Virus record (IMG/VR): IMGVR_UViG_3300018063_000012
Location: 1-64,000 of that record
From: a virus
Strand: one strand, 5' to 3'
Length of the DNA: 64,000 nt
Shown here: piece by piece, positions 42,453 to 50,264 of the stretch
Position numbering within the stretch: position 1 is the stretch's first letter
Layout of the letters: each line of letters starts with the position of its first letter
The notes under the pieces: model-generated
The model's input: the letters and a program-made list of their open reading frames with translations, nothing else
What the model was told of the DNA's origin: nothing
Databases searched by the model: none
Made by a program: the position numbers and the translations under genes

Positions 42453-43313
42453 ATGTCTATTTGGATTCTTTACCACAGAAACTGCCCGGACGGTTTTACA
42501 GCCGCTTGGGTTGCTAAAAAGGCACTTAAGACAGAGGACGATTTCGGATTTGTAAAATTTAAAGCTATGTCTTATGGTGATGATGTCCCTTCACAGATAG
42601 AAGATGGGGATAGGGTGTATATACTGGATTTTTCATTCGCCAGAGATGTGATTGATAAATTAGCTAAACGTTGTAGTGTTAAGATTTTAGACCATCATCA
42701 AACATCAGAGAAGATACTTAAAGGACTGCCATATGCATTTTTTGATTCTAAAAAATCAGGAGCAATGATGACTTGGGATTACTTTTTCCCCGGAACTGAA
42801 CCACCTCAGATTGTTAAGTATGCACAAGATAGAGATCTGTGGACTTGGGAGTTGAATGAGAGTAGAGCGATATCGGCCGCGATGCGCCTGTATGATTATG
42901 AGTTCGCTAAGTGGGATACTATTCACTGGAAGTTAAATAACGACTTTAGTGGAATGGTGCGAGATGGAGAAGTGGCACTTTTGCTAACACATCAAACCGT
43001 ATCAATGATGATTAAGAATTGTCTTTGGGCGAAGATTGGAGATTATATGGTGCCAGCAGTAAACTCAGCCTGCTTTATGAGTGAGGTGGGTAATCGACTT
43101 TTAGATGAATATCCGGATGCACCCTTCTCAGCATACTTTTTTCTGACCGGTAAGGGACAGGAACACTGGGGCTTGCGAGCGGACGGGAAAGTAAACGTTG
43201 CACAGGTGGCGGAGAGATATGGGGGCGGTGGACATAAGAACGCGGCCGCATTTATAGTTGGGTGTAATACGATTGATGTGTATTCGTCCGAAGAGATGCA
43301 AGAGTTTGCATAG
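42453..43313 (+). CDS. DHH-family phosphoesterase
   Basis: 286 residues. YHRNCPDGFTAAW (N10, D13), VYILDFSF (D59), KILDHHQT (D80-H81-H82) and the DHHA1 substrate motif YGGGGHKNAAAF near residue 252. The order and length fit NrnA/oligoribonuclease-like or c-di-NMP phosphodiesterases, without the N-terminal sensory domains. Plausible roles: recycling short oligonucleotides or cleaving cyclic-dinucleotide alarm signals used in host defence. Substrate not determinable from sequence. Confidence 0.82.
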   Translation: MSIWILYHRNCPDGFTAAWVAKKALKTEDDFGFVKFKAMSYGDDVPSQIEDGDRVYILDFSFARDVIDKLAKRCSVKILDHHQTSEKILKGLPYAFFDSKKSGAMMTWDYFFPGTEPPQIVKYAQDRDLWTWELNESRAISAAMRLYDYEFAKWDTIHWKLNNDFSGMVRDGEVALLLTHQTVSMMIKNCLWAKIGDYMVPAVNSACFMSEVGNRLLDEYPDAPFSAYFFLTGKGQEHWGLRADGKVNVAQVAERYGGGGHKNAAAFIVGCNTIDVYSSEEMQEFA

Positions 43314-43322
43314 TAAGTAGGG

Positions 43323-43354
43323 ATTGCAATTTGCATAAAATATTGCAATTTGCA
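43323..43354 (+). promoter_or_regulatory. Tandem palindromic operator (candidate enhancer-binding site)
   Basis: The 13-mer attgcaatttgca occurs twice, at 43323-43335 and 43342-43354, period 19 bases. Each contains the perfect 11-bp palindrome tgcaa-t-ttgca. The pair lies about 65-85 bases upstream of the sigma-54-like promoter at 43408, a normal distance for an activator site. Confidence 0.55.
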
Positions 43355-43369
43355 AAGGGTTTAGTTTTC

Positions 43370-43419
43370 GATGGCGTGTAAGTCATTGCCCCGGTGATGG
43401 GCAGAACTGGCACGCCATC
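43370..43419 (+). promoter_or_regulatory. 9-bp inverted repeat overlapping the promoter
   Basis: gatggcgtg (43370-43378) and cacgccatc (43411-43419) are perfect reverse complements; the second arm covers the -24 element. A smaller inverted pair (tgccc/gggca) lies between. It may act as a second operator or a DNA/RNA cruciform. Confidence 0.4.
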
Positions 43420-43423
43420 TGCA
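43408..43423 (+). promoter_or_regulatory. Sigma-54-type promoter P1
   Basis: tggcacg-ccat-ctgca: GG at 43409-43410 and GC at 43421-43422 are separated by exactly 10 bases, as sigma-54 requires, with TGGCACG matching the -24 consensus and C for T in the -12 TTGC. Predicted transcript start near 43434, 19 bases before ATG 43453. Confidence 0.65.
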
Positions 43424-43452
43424 TTCTGTAAGGGGTGAAAGGAAGGTGTCAA

Positions 43453-43650
43453 ATGAAAGAGCTGACTATAGAAGAAATCGTCGAGATTGACGTCATACTT
43501 AAAGAAAAGAAAATGGCTGACTTTCTGGACGAGGAGTTCCGGATCCGGATTTCACCGGAAATGGCAATGAGGATTGGGATTGATACTGCCAGGGCAATCT
43601 ATATGCAGGGTGTATGGGCTGGGGTCCGGGTGGCCAAAAGGATGAAATAA
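43453..43650 (+). CDS. Small protein under P1, 65 aa
   Basis: ATG 43453 follows gaaaggaaggt, a leader sequence identical to that of the gene at 43798. MKELTIEEIVEIDVILKEKK, then a helical region (EMAMRIGIDTARAIYMQGVW). Predicted all-helical; no family recognised. First gene after promoter P1. Confidence 0.6.
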   Translation: MKELTIEEIVEIDVILKEKKMADFLDEEFRIRISPEMAMRIGIDTARAIYMQGVWAGVRVAKRMK

Positions 43651-43750
43651 CAAATAAAGAAAAATTGGATTCAGGCAATAAAGTATGGGAATAATCGCAT
43701 AGTTTTTGCACAGTCATAGGTGTAACTTGTTGTGTCCCTTAGGGCAGTGA

Positions 43751-43767
43751 TTGGCACGGGTATTGCA
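43751..43767 (+). promoter_or_regulatory. Sigma-54-type promoter P2
   Basis: ttggcacgggtattgca is a full match to the sigma-54 consensus (YTGGCACG-N4-TTGCW), GG at 43753-43754 and GC at 43765-43766 with 10 bases between. Predicted start near 43778; ATG of the next gene at 43798. The gggcag box upstream and gaaaggaaggt downstream are shared with P1. Confidence 0.75.
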
Positions 43768-43797
43768 GTAGTATAGGGTAGAGAAAGGAAGGTTGAT

Positions 43798-44334
43798 ATG
43801 GCAGGCATAACAGAAAAGCAATGCAGTCCAAATACCGGATGTGGGCAGACCAAGCCCATTAGCGCATTCTTCCGGTCATCCAAAAGTCCGGACGGGTGGT
43901 ATTATAAATGCACGGCGTGTCATAAGGCCGGTGTCGGTAGCCGTGGTCCGCGGAAGGCAAAGGCCAAGATTCAAAAGGTGAAACTGGAAGGGCTGTCTGG
44001 ATTGCAGAAACAGATTGCTACGGAATTGGTGGAAGGTACTAAAGATTACGGGATCCCACCGATGCCTACGGAGTGGACGTTAGAAACCATTCAGAGGTAT
44101 GTGCGTAATCTGATGATTCAGGAAAGGGCGCAGGGTGGTGCATTTCATCCGTTTACTAAACTGTCCATGATCGAGTGGAAAAAACGGCTGGTAGATAAGG
44201 TCGGCAAGGATGAGGCCGACAAGTTTATCAGCGAGGTGCAGGCTGGGCTGGAAGTGGCACAGGAACCAGTACCGGTAGTCGTTAGTCCAGTGGTGGGCAA
44301 GCACTCAGTAAAACGTAAAGGATTTAAACAGTAA
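43798..44334 (+). CDS. Protein with endonuclease-VII-type Zn knuckle, no nuclease core, 178 aa
   Basis: The N-terminus (KQCSPNTGCGQTKPISAFFR ... YKCTACHKA) matches the Zn knuckle that opens the HNH genes at 12082 and 60358, but no H-N-H catalytic region follows. Instead there is a basic linker (GPRKAKAKIQKVKLEG), helices, and a Val/Pro-rich end. It may be a DNA-binding protein derived from a homing endonuclease. Transcribed from promoter P2 by position. Confidence 0.6.
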   Translation: MAGITEKQCSPNTGCGQTKPISAFFRSSKSPDGWYYKCTACHKAGVGSRGPRKAKAKIQKVKLEGLSGLQKQIATELVEGTKDYGIPPMPTEWTLETIQRYVRNLMIQERAQGGAFHPFTKLSMIEWKKRLVDKVGKDEADKFISEVQAGLEVAQEPVPVVVSPVVGKHSVKRKGFKQ

Positions 44335-44354
44335 ACCAGAAAGGGTGGACTGAA

Positions 44355-44561
44355 ATGAAACCGTGGACAAAAGAAGACTTCGATCGGGCCGGGTATAACG
44401 AAGGTACGCCAGTTGTAGTGCATCCAGAGAACGTGATTGTGGTACCCGAACCAGTTCTGGAAGGACAGGACTTGGTGCAGGGGGCAGTCGAAGTGTCGTT
44501 TGAGGATTTTGAACTGGAAGGTCGTAAGATGCAGTGGCGCGTAGAAAGGCACAGGTATTAA
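44355..44561 (+). CDS. Small acidic protein, 68 aa
   Basis: MKPWTKEDFDRAGYNEGTPV, then Val/Glu-rich beta sequence (GAVEVSFEDFELEGRKMQWR). Ribosome site aaagggtgg. Downstream of P2 in an apparent operon; function unknown. Confidence 0.55.
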   Translation: MKPWTKEDFDRAGYNEGTPVVVHPENVIVVPEPVLEGQDLVQGAVEVSFEDFELEGRKMQWRVERHRY

Positions 44562-44562
44562 G

Positions 44563-44754
44563 ATGAAAAAAGAACGGCAGTGGAAGACGTATAGGATTAC
44601 GATTGAAGAGCAACTGAATCAGGTCAGTAAGACTGGCTGGCGGGTCCGGGCAAAACGATATGTATATACTAATGGGGGGTGGGTATCAGCAATTTATGAG
44701 GCATTCACCCTAACTAAGTATATTCTCTTAGACCAACTCAAAAAGAAAGGATGA
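44563..44754 (+). CDS. Small basic protein, 63 aa
   Basis: MKKERQWKTYRITIEEQLNQ, a beta-rich middle (WRVRAKRYVYTNGGWVSAIY) and a Leu/Lys helix at the end. One base after the previous stop. No family recognised. Confidence 0.5.
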   Translation: MKKERQWKTYRITIEEQLNQVSKTGWRVRAKRYVYTNGGWVSAIYEAFTLTKYILLDQLKKKG

Positions 44755-44758
44755 CTGA

Positions 44759-46315
44759 ATGGGTATGAGAAAGGCAGGGATAGGCGACGTGAAAACGATG
44801 CAAGGTGCCGCACAGTCGCTTCTCACAGGTATCAAGCAGAAGATGGGCATCTTAACTACGTGCAAGCATAATTCAGTTAATTGGGTAATCACAACGGAAA
44901 GAGTCATCTGCGTGGACTGTGAACGGTCGATGCAGAGGGCATATAAGATGTGCCTAAATGTTGCTAAGCTTCTTTGGGTCCTTTTATTTTTGGTGAGTGG
45001 ATGCACCAAACGGATTACTAACGTGATGTGTAATCCACAGGAAGTGTTCACGGTTGTAGCCTCACTGCCATCCGATTCATTGACGGATGCGGCACCGGGA
45101 CTTCAGACCGCAATCAATTCCTTGCCAGCGACTGGTGGTGAAGTTCGGATTGAAGATGGGGTGCATTTAATTGCCAGCAACTGGTCAGTGAATAAATCCA
45201 ATGTATCACTACGTGGAACCAGTATGTTTACTTGCGTACTGAAAGTAGCGGATAGCTCTAATCTGAATGCTGTCAATATTGCGAATCACAACCGGAACAT
45301 TGAGCTCAGTGAGTTTCAAATAAATGGTAATAAAAATACACAATCAAGTATCTGGTGTGTAGGTGTGAATGCAAACGGTAACGATATTTATGGTGTCAAG
45401 ACCAAATATTTGTGGATTAGGAATACTAAAAACGCAGGTATTATCTTCGCTAATGGTGCATCAGATGGGGAAGTGTATCGGTGTAGGATTGATTCAACTG
45501 GACCGACTGGGAATACAAGCGTAAATACAGGTTTTGGTGTTCACATTATATCCGGATGTAAGAATATCTGGGTGCAGGAAAATACATTTACTGGCACATC
45601 AGCTACGGCCTGCGTGAGGGTGAATAATGGGTGCAGAGTAATTCGCATTCTGGATAATGGATTTTATAATAATGACCATTCAGGATACGCAGACCGTCGG
45701 GCAGTATTTGTGGATGGCCCCTTAACACGTTGCTGGGATGTGATTGTGTCAGGTTCCAAGATTAAAGGGATGGACGAGAATGGTCTCTTCTTGAATGATA
45801 TCGATGGGCTGACTGCAGATGATAACGATATAGATAGTACCGGGTATAACGGTATAGAAGTGAATGGTTCTACAGATATAAAGTTGCGCCGCAATGATAT
45901 GAACAGGTGTCGTGGGGAAGGAATGTCCTTGAACCAGAATAAGGGCGCACTGTTAGAACAGAATACGAACATCAACTGCGGCAAGCGCGGGATCCACGTG
46001 TACGCGGCAGGGAATGATTCAACAACGGATATCGTACTGAACGATAATCATTGTTATAGTAATAGCGACAGCATACTGAACACATGGCACGGGATTGAGA
46101 TTGGTGTGTCATATCCGGCCATAGCGCGTCGAATAACGGCAACTAATAATGATTGCGTAGACCAGGGGATTGTGAAGTCCCAGAAGTATGGGATGCAGAT
46201 TACGAACGACGTTGATTACTATATACTGAAGGATAATATCCTGAATCCGAATGCGACGGGTGGGTTGAATGACGGTGGTTACGGAACGCATAAAACGGTT
46301 GAGGGGAATCAGTAA
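44759..46315 (+). CDS. Beta-helix (pectate-lyase-like) lipoprotein, 518 aa
   Basis: C-terminal 430 residues form a PbH1/pectate-lyase-3-type helix: ASLPSDSLTDAAPGLQTAIN (the D-x-T-x-A-x-Q-x-A-I-type opening), then Asn/Gly coils (NGNDIYGVKTKYLWIRNTKN, GADDNDI-like). A lipobox signal CLNVAKLLWVLLFLVSGC lies at residues 65-82, with ATG 44948 after gagggc as the probable start of the exported form. Residues 1-60 include CKHNSVNW...CVDC and may be a small upstream gene now in frame. A surface glycan lyase or binding protein made in the host is likely. Confidence 0.7.
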   Translation: MGMRKAGIGDVKTMQGAAQSLLTGIKQKMGILTTCKHNSVNWVITTERVICVDCERSMQRAYKMCLNVAKLLWVLLFLVSGCTKRITNVMCNPQEVFTVVASLPSDSLTDAAPGLQTAINSLPATGGEVRIEDGVHLIASNWSVNKSNVSLRGTSMFTCVLKVADSSNLNAVNIANHNRNIELSEFQINGNKNTQSSIWCVGVNANGNDIYGVKTKYLWIRNTKNAGIIFANGASDGEVYRCRIDSTGPTGNTSVNTGFGVHIISGCKNIWVQENTFTGTSATACVRVNNGCRVIRILDNGFYNNDHSGYADRRAVFVDGPLTRCWDVIVSGSKIKGMDENGLFLNDIDGLTADDNDIDSTGYNGIEVNGSTDIKLRRNDMNRCRGEGMSLNQNKGALLEQNTNINCGKRGIHVYAAGNDSTTDIVLNDNHCYSNSDSILNTWHGIEIGVSYPAIARRITATNNDCVDQGIVKSQKYGMQITNDVDYYILKDNILNPNATGGLNDGGYGTHKTVEGNQ

Positions 46316-46491
46316 TGACTCAGGCACAGGCACTGCAGAAGTTAGAAGATATGTCGGACGAGGACTTTATGTCATTCCTAAATAATCTTCCTATGAGGGT
46401 TCAGTTGTGTGTTAAAGGTGGATTGGTGGACTGGAGAGAGGTCTTACCAGGATGGTATATCAAACAAAGAAAGGAAGGTAAAGTAAAATGA
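46315..46491 (+). CDS. Small protein, 58 aa
   Basis: MTQAQALQKLEDMSDEDFMS, then FLNNLPMRVQLCVKGGLVDW and a basic tail. TAATG overlap with the beta-helix gene and ATGA overlap with the next, so translation is coupled. Function unknown. Confidence 0.6.
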   Translation: MTQAQALQKLEDMSDEDFMSFLNNLPMRVQLCVKGGLVDWREVLPGWYIKQRKEGKVK

Positions 46492-46877
46492 AACTGATTT
46501 ATGAATGCGGAGATAAGGTTAAGATTGAAAAGAATCATTCGCACTGGGCCGGTCGAGAGGGGTATATTACCCAGATTTTACAGAGAGCCGGAAATGAAAC
46601 CGAATATTCTGTAAAATTGGATGATGTTATTCTAAAGTTGACATTCTACAAATGGGACTTTGAAAATGATAGTCCGAACAGAGGGGGATATCAGGCGAAG
46701 TTTTACCACATTGATGTGTACCGGTGTATTCGGACTGAACTGAAATCCTCTAAATATCTTCTGGACTCCATCTTCTTGAATAAGAAGCTGGAAGCCACCA
46801 GTGAGCGCGCAGAAAACTCGATTGAATTCCGGGTGAATAACAGTATCTACGGAATTGAATTCGAAGAAGTGAAGTAG
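46488..46877 (+). CDS. KOW-like small protein, 129 aa
   Basis: The opening (YECGDKVKIEKNHSHWAGRE, then GYITQI) is like KOW/SH3-type nucleic-acid or ribosome-binding folds: G-D-x-V-x-I ... G-x-x-G. The rest is beta/alpha with no motif I recognise. Ribosome site gaaaggaaggt. Tentative. Confidence 0.45.
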   Translation: MKLIYECGDKVKIEKNHSHWAGREGYITQILQRAGNETEYSVKLDDVILKLTFYKWDFENDSPNRGGYQAKFYHIDVYRCIRTELKSSKYLLDSIFLNKKLEATSERAENSIEFRVNNSIYGIEFEEVK

Positions 46878-46878
46878 T

Positions 46879-47433
46879 ATGTCAGAACAGAAAAACATAA
46901 ATATGTTGGCGAATGCACTCGGTAAAATACGAGAGGCCTGTGCCGAGCTTGAGAAATTAGCTAAGACGGACTTTCAATTGATTGATGTATCACTGACTGA
47001 GACATATGAAGTGACTAATGCACTATCATATTGTGTTGCAGTTTTACGTAGGGATAGGGTAACGATTACACCCGGCACACTCGGTAACACATTTATTAGA
47101 CCAGAAAAGAAAGCACCAGAAGATAAGACAAAGGTTTACGGTGGTCCGGCTTGGGTGAAGGGTCAACACTATCGCGCCATAGTTCGGGTGAGATTCGATA
47201 AACAGGCAGTAGACGCACTTAAACCATATCAAGTACGAGCATACTACTTTAAGAAGTATTATGCAAAGACCGGTAATGAAAAGGAACTGGAAATTGCTAA
47301 AGAGATTGGACAAGTGTACGTGTCAAAGTATACCCATAGCGGAGAAGGGGATTATATAAAAGTGCAAGTAGTTGATACAGACCCGGCTTGGCAGAGCGGA
47401 CAAGAACCATATACGGAAGGTGATTCGAAATGA
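46879..47433 (+). CDS. Hypothetical protein, 184 aa
   Basis: N-terminal helix (IREACAELEKLAKTDFQLI), a proline-rich linker (RPEKKAPEDKTKVYGGPAWV), then a beta domain (HYRAIVRVRFDKQAVDALKP, YVSKYTHSGEGDYIKVQVVD). No family recognised. Confidence 0.5.
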   Translation: MSEQKNINMLANALGKIREACAELEKLAKTDFQLIDVSLTETYEVTNALSYCVAVLRRDRVTITPGTLGNTFIRPEKKAPEDKTKVYGGPAWVKGQHYRAIVRVRFDKQAVDALKPYQVRAYYFKKYYAKTGNEKELEIAKEIGQVYVSKYTHSGEGDYIKVQVVDTDPAWQSGQEPYTEGDSK

Positions 47434-47603
47434 ACGGTAGATGTGGCTGGTGTTATGCAGATGAAGAAGATGTGCGGATGGTGCAGTTGACTCATAGCAC
47501 ACGGTCAGGCATCTGGCAGGAACATAAACCGGTAGGCAAGGACTGTCGTGTGCATCTACGTGGATTTTTTCGCTATGTGAGAAAGGTAAAAGTGACCAAA
47601 TGA
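47430..47603 (+). CDS. Small Cys-containing protein, 57 aa
   Basis: MNGRCGWCYADEEDVRMVQL, then HKPVGKDCRVHLRGFFRYVR. CxxC with a later Cys and His residues could bind zinc. Overlaps genes on both sides by four bases. Confidence 0.55.
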   Translation: MNGRCGWCYADEEDVRMVQLTHSTRSGIWQEHKPVGKDCRVHLRGFFRYVRKVKVTK

Positions 47604-47794
47604 AAAAGGTAAGAGAATGTCCGGGATGTCATCAGCCATCGCGGCGTATGATGACTCATTCACCAAGAGGCGAAAAATTGCAGTGCAAGATATGCTCTAA
47701 ATGCTGGTGCAAGGTTTATAATGTACCAGCACACTATAAGATAGCAGGTCAATCTAAAGCGATGCTGAAACTAGAAGGCATCTCGAAAGGATAA
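47600..47794 (+). CDS. Zn-ribbon protein, 64 aa
   Basis: VRECPGCHQPSRRMMTHSPR then LQCKICSKCWCKVYNV: C-x-x-C ... C-x-x-C-x-x-C-x-C, a compact zinc ribbon. Basic. No named family. Confidence 0.55.
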   Translation: MKKVRECPGCHQPSRRMMTHSPRGEKLQCKICSKCWCKVYNVPAHYKIAGQSKAMLKLEGISKG

Positions 47795-47797
47795 GAT

Positions 47798-48079
47798 ATG
47801 CGTAGGTGGTGGATGATACAGGTACTTGACCATATTGGATTTAAGAAGTACGTAACCAATCTGGTGAAGCGAACTAACTGTTATGAAGTTGGATTCAGTG
47901 GCCACGGGAAATCCGGACTGGATGACATACTAATTAAAGAACATCAACTGAAACCACTGAATAAATTCGAGAAGTGGCTGATGGCGAGATATATTATTGA
48001 GATTAAAAAGTTCCACGCTAAAGTATGGCAGGAAGTATGCTTAGAAGTACTTGGCGAGGATCCGGAGGATTGGTATTAA
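47798..48079 (+). CDS. Hypothetical protein, 93 aa
   Basis: MRRWWMIQVLDHIGFKKYVT, then helices (KFEKWLMARYIIEIKKFHAK). No motif recognised. It ends two bases before the next ATG at 48081. Confidence 0.5.
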   Translation: MRRWWMIQVLDHIGFKKYVTNLVKRTNCYEVGFSGHGKSGLDDILIKEHQLKPLNKFEKWLMARYIIEIKKFHAKVWQEVCLEVLGEDPEDWY

Positions 48080-48080
48080 A

Positions 48081-48275
48081 ATGGAAGTCGGACGTGTCGA
48101 GATACGAATTGAACCAAATGTCAGCAAGACTAAACTGAAGTTTATACTGACCATCTACGAAGGCAAGATAGACGTTTCATATGAATCCGGAGTTCACCAT
48201 AAGCGAATACTGCTAACTGGACAGCATATCATCTACGAGGGTGCAGAGAGCCAACAATGGGTAGAGTACTGGTAG
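48081..48275 (+). CDS. Small protein, 64 aa
   Basis: MEVGRVEIRIEPNVSKTKLK, mostly beta (FILTIYEGKIDVSYESGVHH). ATG 48081 follows ggaggattggtattaaa; a 48051 start in the same frame would overlap the previous gene by 29 bases. Function unknown. Confidence 0.5.
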   Translation: MEVGRVEIRIEPNVSKTKLKFILTIYEGKIDVSYESGVHHKRILLTGQHIIYEGAESQQWVEYW

Positions 48276-48305
48276 AGATTGCTAAATTAATTAGGGAGAG
48301 TTAAG

Positions 48306-48674
48306 ATGGAGACTAATCAGGGTATGGCGATAGCGGTTGATATGGCAAAGAAGAAAGGATTGATGCGGGTCCGTAGAGAGACATTGATTGGATTTAAGAG
48401 ATGGTTAAAGAGTAAAATGACTACTGTTATAGCCGATACGCAATCAACAGAATTGAAGTTTGACTATGAAGATGTGTTACTGATTGTAGACTTCGCACTG
48501 GAACAATCGAAAGATATCAAGCAATATAGAAAGGCACTAGAAGAGAATCTTTACTTGTTTAAAAATAGTTGCGGATTCTTTGGACGAGGTGCCAGCAGAG
48601 AAAGGGCGGAGAGAATTTGCAAAGTTTTATATGGTCACGAGGATGTTGGGATGATAAAATGGGGGAAGAATTAG
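48306..48674 (+). CDS. Hypothetical protein, 122 aa
   Basis: METNQGMAIAVDMAKKKGLM, then mostly helical with a basic stretch (RRETLIGFKRWLKSKMTT) and CGFFGRGASRERAERICKVL. Ribosome site ggagagt. No family recognised. Confidence 0.5.
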   Translation: METNQGMAIAVDMAKKKGLMRVRRETLIGFKRWLKSKMTTVIADTQSTELKFDYEDVLLIVDFALEQSKDIKQYRKALEENLYLFKNSCGFFGRGASRERAERICKVLYGHEDVGMIKWGKN

Positions 48675-48744
48675 AGTTAGTAGATTCCACTATTCGGTAA
48701 TCACTAAACGGGTGACTGTAGACCTAAAGAGAGACGATAGGAAG

Positions 48745-49077
48745 ATGATAAAGATACTAAAAGTTGAGGATGGCACCGAAATGAAAGAAACTGAAGTGAA
48801 GGGTGTCCTGACTAACTATCAGATACTTTTGGTGCAGAAACAACTCCAGAAAATAGTTGACTGCGAAGGCGGCGAGTTTGAGAAAGGGTGGGATACTGTA
48901 ACTCTGGTACTGAAAATGGTCGGCGGGATCCCGTTTGATTGCTGGTGTCCAGACTGTATGAAAAAGTTGGCAAATGTCAATGACTTAATTCAGAGACTTA
49001 TGGCGCTTAATGTTAAGTCGAGAGAAAAACTACTTGCGAAATTCTCCCTGAAAGTTTTGGTTCCAACTAATGGATAA
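48745..49077 (+). CDS. Hypothetical protein, 110 aa, CPDC motif
   Basis: ATG 48745 sits behind taggaag; GTG 48712 in the same frame lacks a good ribosome site. MIKILKVEDGTEMKETEVKG, then PFDCWCPDCMKKLANVNDLI, a Cys cluster that may bind metal. The gap 48675-48744 shows no convincing gene. Confidence 0.5.
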   Translation: MIKILKVEDGTEMKETEVKGVLTNYQILLVQKQLQKIVDCEGGEFEKGWDTVTLVLKMVGGIPFDCWCPDCMKKLANVNDLIQRLMALNVKSREKLLAKFSLKVLVPTNG

Positions 49078-49109
49078 GACTTCTTCTTATAAGTCTATGT
49101 GCCATAAAG

Positions 49110-49134
49110 ATTATTCTGTATCATTATTCTGTAT
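49110..49134 (+). promoter_or_regulatory. Direct repeat upstream of the tagged-protein array
   Basis: attattctgtat occurs at 49110-49121 and again at 49123-49134, period 13 bases, in the 79-base gap before the array. gacttcttcttataagtc just upstream is a partial inverted repeat. Candidate promoter or operator for the array; no standard -35/-10 pair is clear. Confidence 0.35.
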
Positions 49135-49156
49135 GATAGAACGGGAGGGTGACTAA

Positions 49157-49396
49157 ATGGCTTGGAGTGAAGCGGCAAGAGCCGCATCGGCGGCAGTTAG
49201 ACGACAACGTGGTAAGAAGATTACACCCATGCGACGGAAAGAGCCAGCATATGCTCGAGTAAGCAGGGTGCTGAGAAAGTTGCATCGGGAAAAAACGAAA
49301 GCGGACATCCCTTATCCCAATGCAAAAGAAACAAGTCGATTTAGAACTTTGCAAAAAAGGATTCGTAAAGTTAAGAGTTATACAGTCAAAAGGTAA
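49157..49396 (+). CDS. Tagged basic protein C, 79 aa
   Basis: MAWSEAARAASAAVRRQRGK is the family tag; the body is all basic helix (RVLRKLHREKTKADIPYPNA, then RTLQKRIRKVKSYTVKR). Preceded by gggaggg. First member of the array. No Gly-Gly-Arg end. Confidence 0.65.
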   Translation: MAWSEAARAASAAVRRQRGKKITPMRRKEPAYARVSRVLRKLHREKTKADIPYPNAKETSRFRTLQKRIRKVKSYTVKR

Positions 49397-49398
49397 AG

Positions 49399-49632
49399 AT
49401 GGCTTGGTCAGATGCGGCACGAGCCGCCAGCGCTCAAGTTAGACGTCAGCGGGGTAAGAAGATTATACCAAAAAGACAAATAAAGAGATCGCTAACTAAA
49501 AGGTATACTCCAGTTCAATTGGAACGCATTAAAGCTGGTCGCCCCCATAAGGGTCGTGAAGGTGGGCTAACAAGACGAGAACATAAAAAAGGTATTAATA
49601 GATATGTTCAAATTATGCGAGGACAAAGATAA
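49399..49632 (+). CDS. Tagged basic protein D, 77 aa
   Basis: MAWSDAARAASAQVRRQRGK; the tag DNA is nearly identical to that of protein J at 51240 (only the body differs). Body: SLTKRYTPVQLERIKAGRPH and GREGGLTRREHKKGINRYVQ. Ends MRGQR. Overlaps the next ATG (TAATG). Confidence 0.65.
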   Translation: MAWSDAARAASAQVRRQRGKKIIPKRQIKRSLTKRYTPVQLERIKAGRPHKGREGGLTRREHKKGINRYVQIMRGQR

Positions 49633-49922
49633 TGGCCTGGAGTGATGAAGCGAGAGCGGCGGCGTTAGCTAAAAGAAAGGCGAGTCCTAAAAATCGTCAG
49701 AGTAATAGGAAACGGGTGCTAAGTCCATATGGGAATATGAAACGTAAACAGACAGCAGGAATTCTATTCAAACGCAAACAAGCGTATCAAGTAGTGCAAG
49801 GGTTAAAGAAACAATTCACTAAAGCTTTAAAGACGGGTAATGAAGCCCGCGTAAGGACATTACGTAAAAGATATCAACGAGTGAAAGATACTGGATTTTA
49901 TATTAGTCGGGGAGGCAGATAA
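49632..49922 (+). CDS. Tagged basic protein E, 96 aa
   Basis: MAWSDEARAAALAKRKASPK, then basic helix (QAYQVVQGLKKQFTKALKTG). Ends QRVKDTGFYISRGGR; the ggaggcaga codons of the last GGR also make the ribosome site of the next gene. A 3' fragment related to this end occurs at 50912. Confidence 0.65.
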   Translation: MAWSDEARAAALAKRKASPKNRQSNRKRVLSPYGNMKRKQTAGILFKRKQAYQVVQGLKKQFTKALKTGNEARVRTLRKRYQRVKDTGFYISRGGR

Positions 49923-50264
49923 ATGGCTTGGTCAGATGCCGCAAGAGAGGCTTCAGCAAGAGCACGTAAAGGGGGATTTGGTAGATTACGTGCGGCAGTA
50001 GATAAAAGACGTAAACAACAATTAGAAGGGAGTAGTGTACTATCCTTAAAAAATATTAATCAACTTAAACGGATTCGTAATCGTCAAGCTCGTCGAATTG
50101 AATCTAAAGTTAAAAGTTTACGAGCTAAAGCTACTGGCACATATGCCGGACACCCATCAGATAGACGAGCGCATAGAGCAAACTTAAGACTTCGTAAATT
50201 ACAAAGCTCTAAATCAGGAAGTATGGCTGGAGTTAATTGGCATATAAATAGAGGTGGACGGTAA
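49923..50264 (+). CDS. Tagged basic protein F, 113 aa
   Basis: MAWSDAAREASARARKGGFG, then Arg/Lys/Gln helices (LKRIRNRQARRIESKVKSLR) and HINRGGR at the end. Tag DNA close to that of the broken gene H. TAATG overlap with the next gene. Confidence 0.65.
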   Translation: MAWSDAAREASARARKGGFGRLRAAVDKRRKQQLEGSSVLSLKNINQLKRIRNRQARRIESKVKSLRAKATGTYAGHPSDRRAHRANLRLRKLQSSKSGSMAGVNWHINRGGR

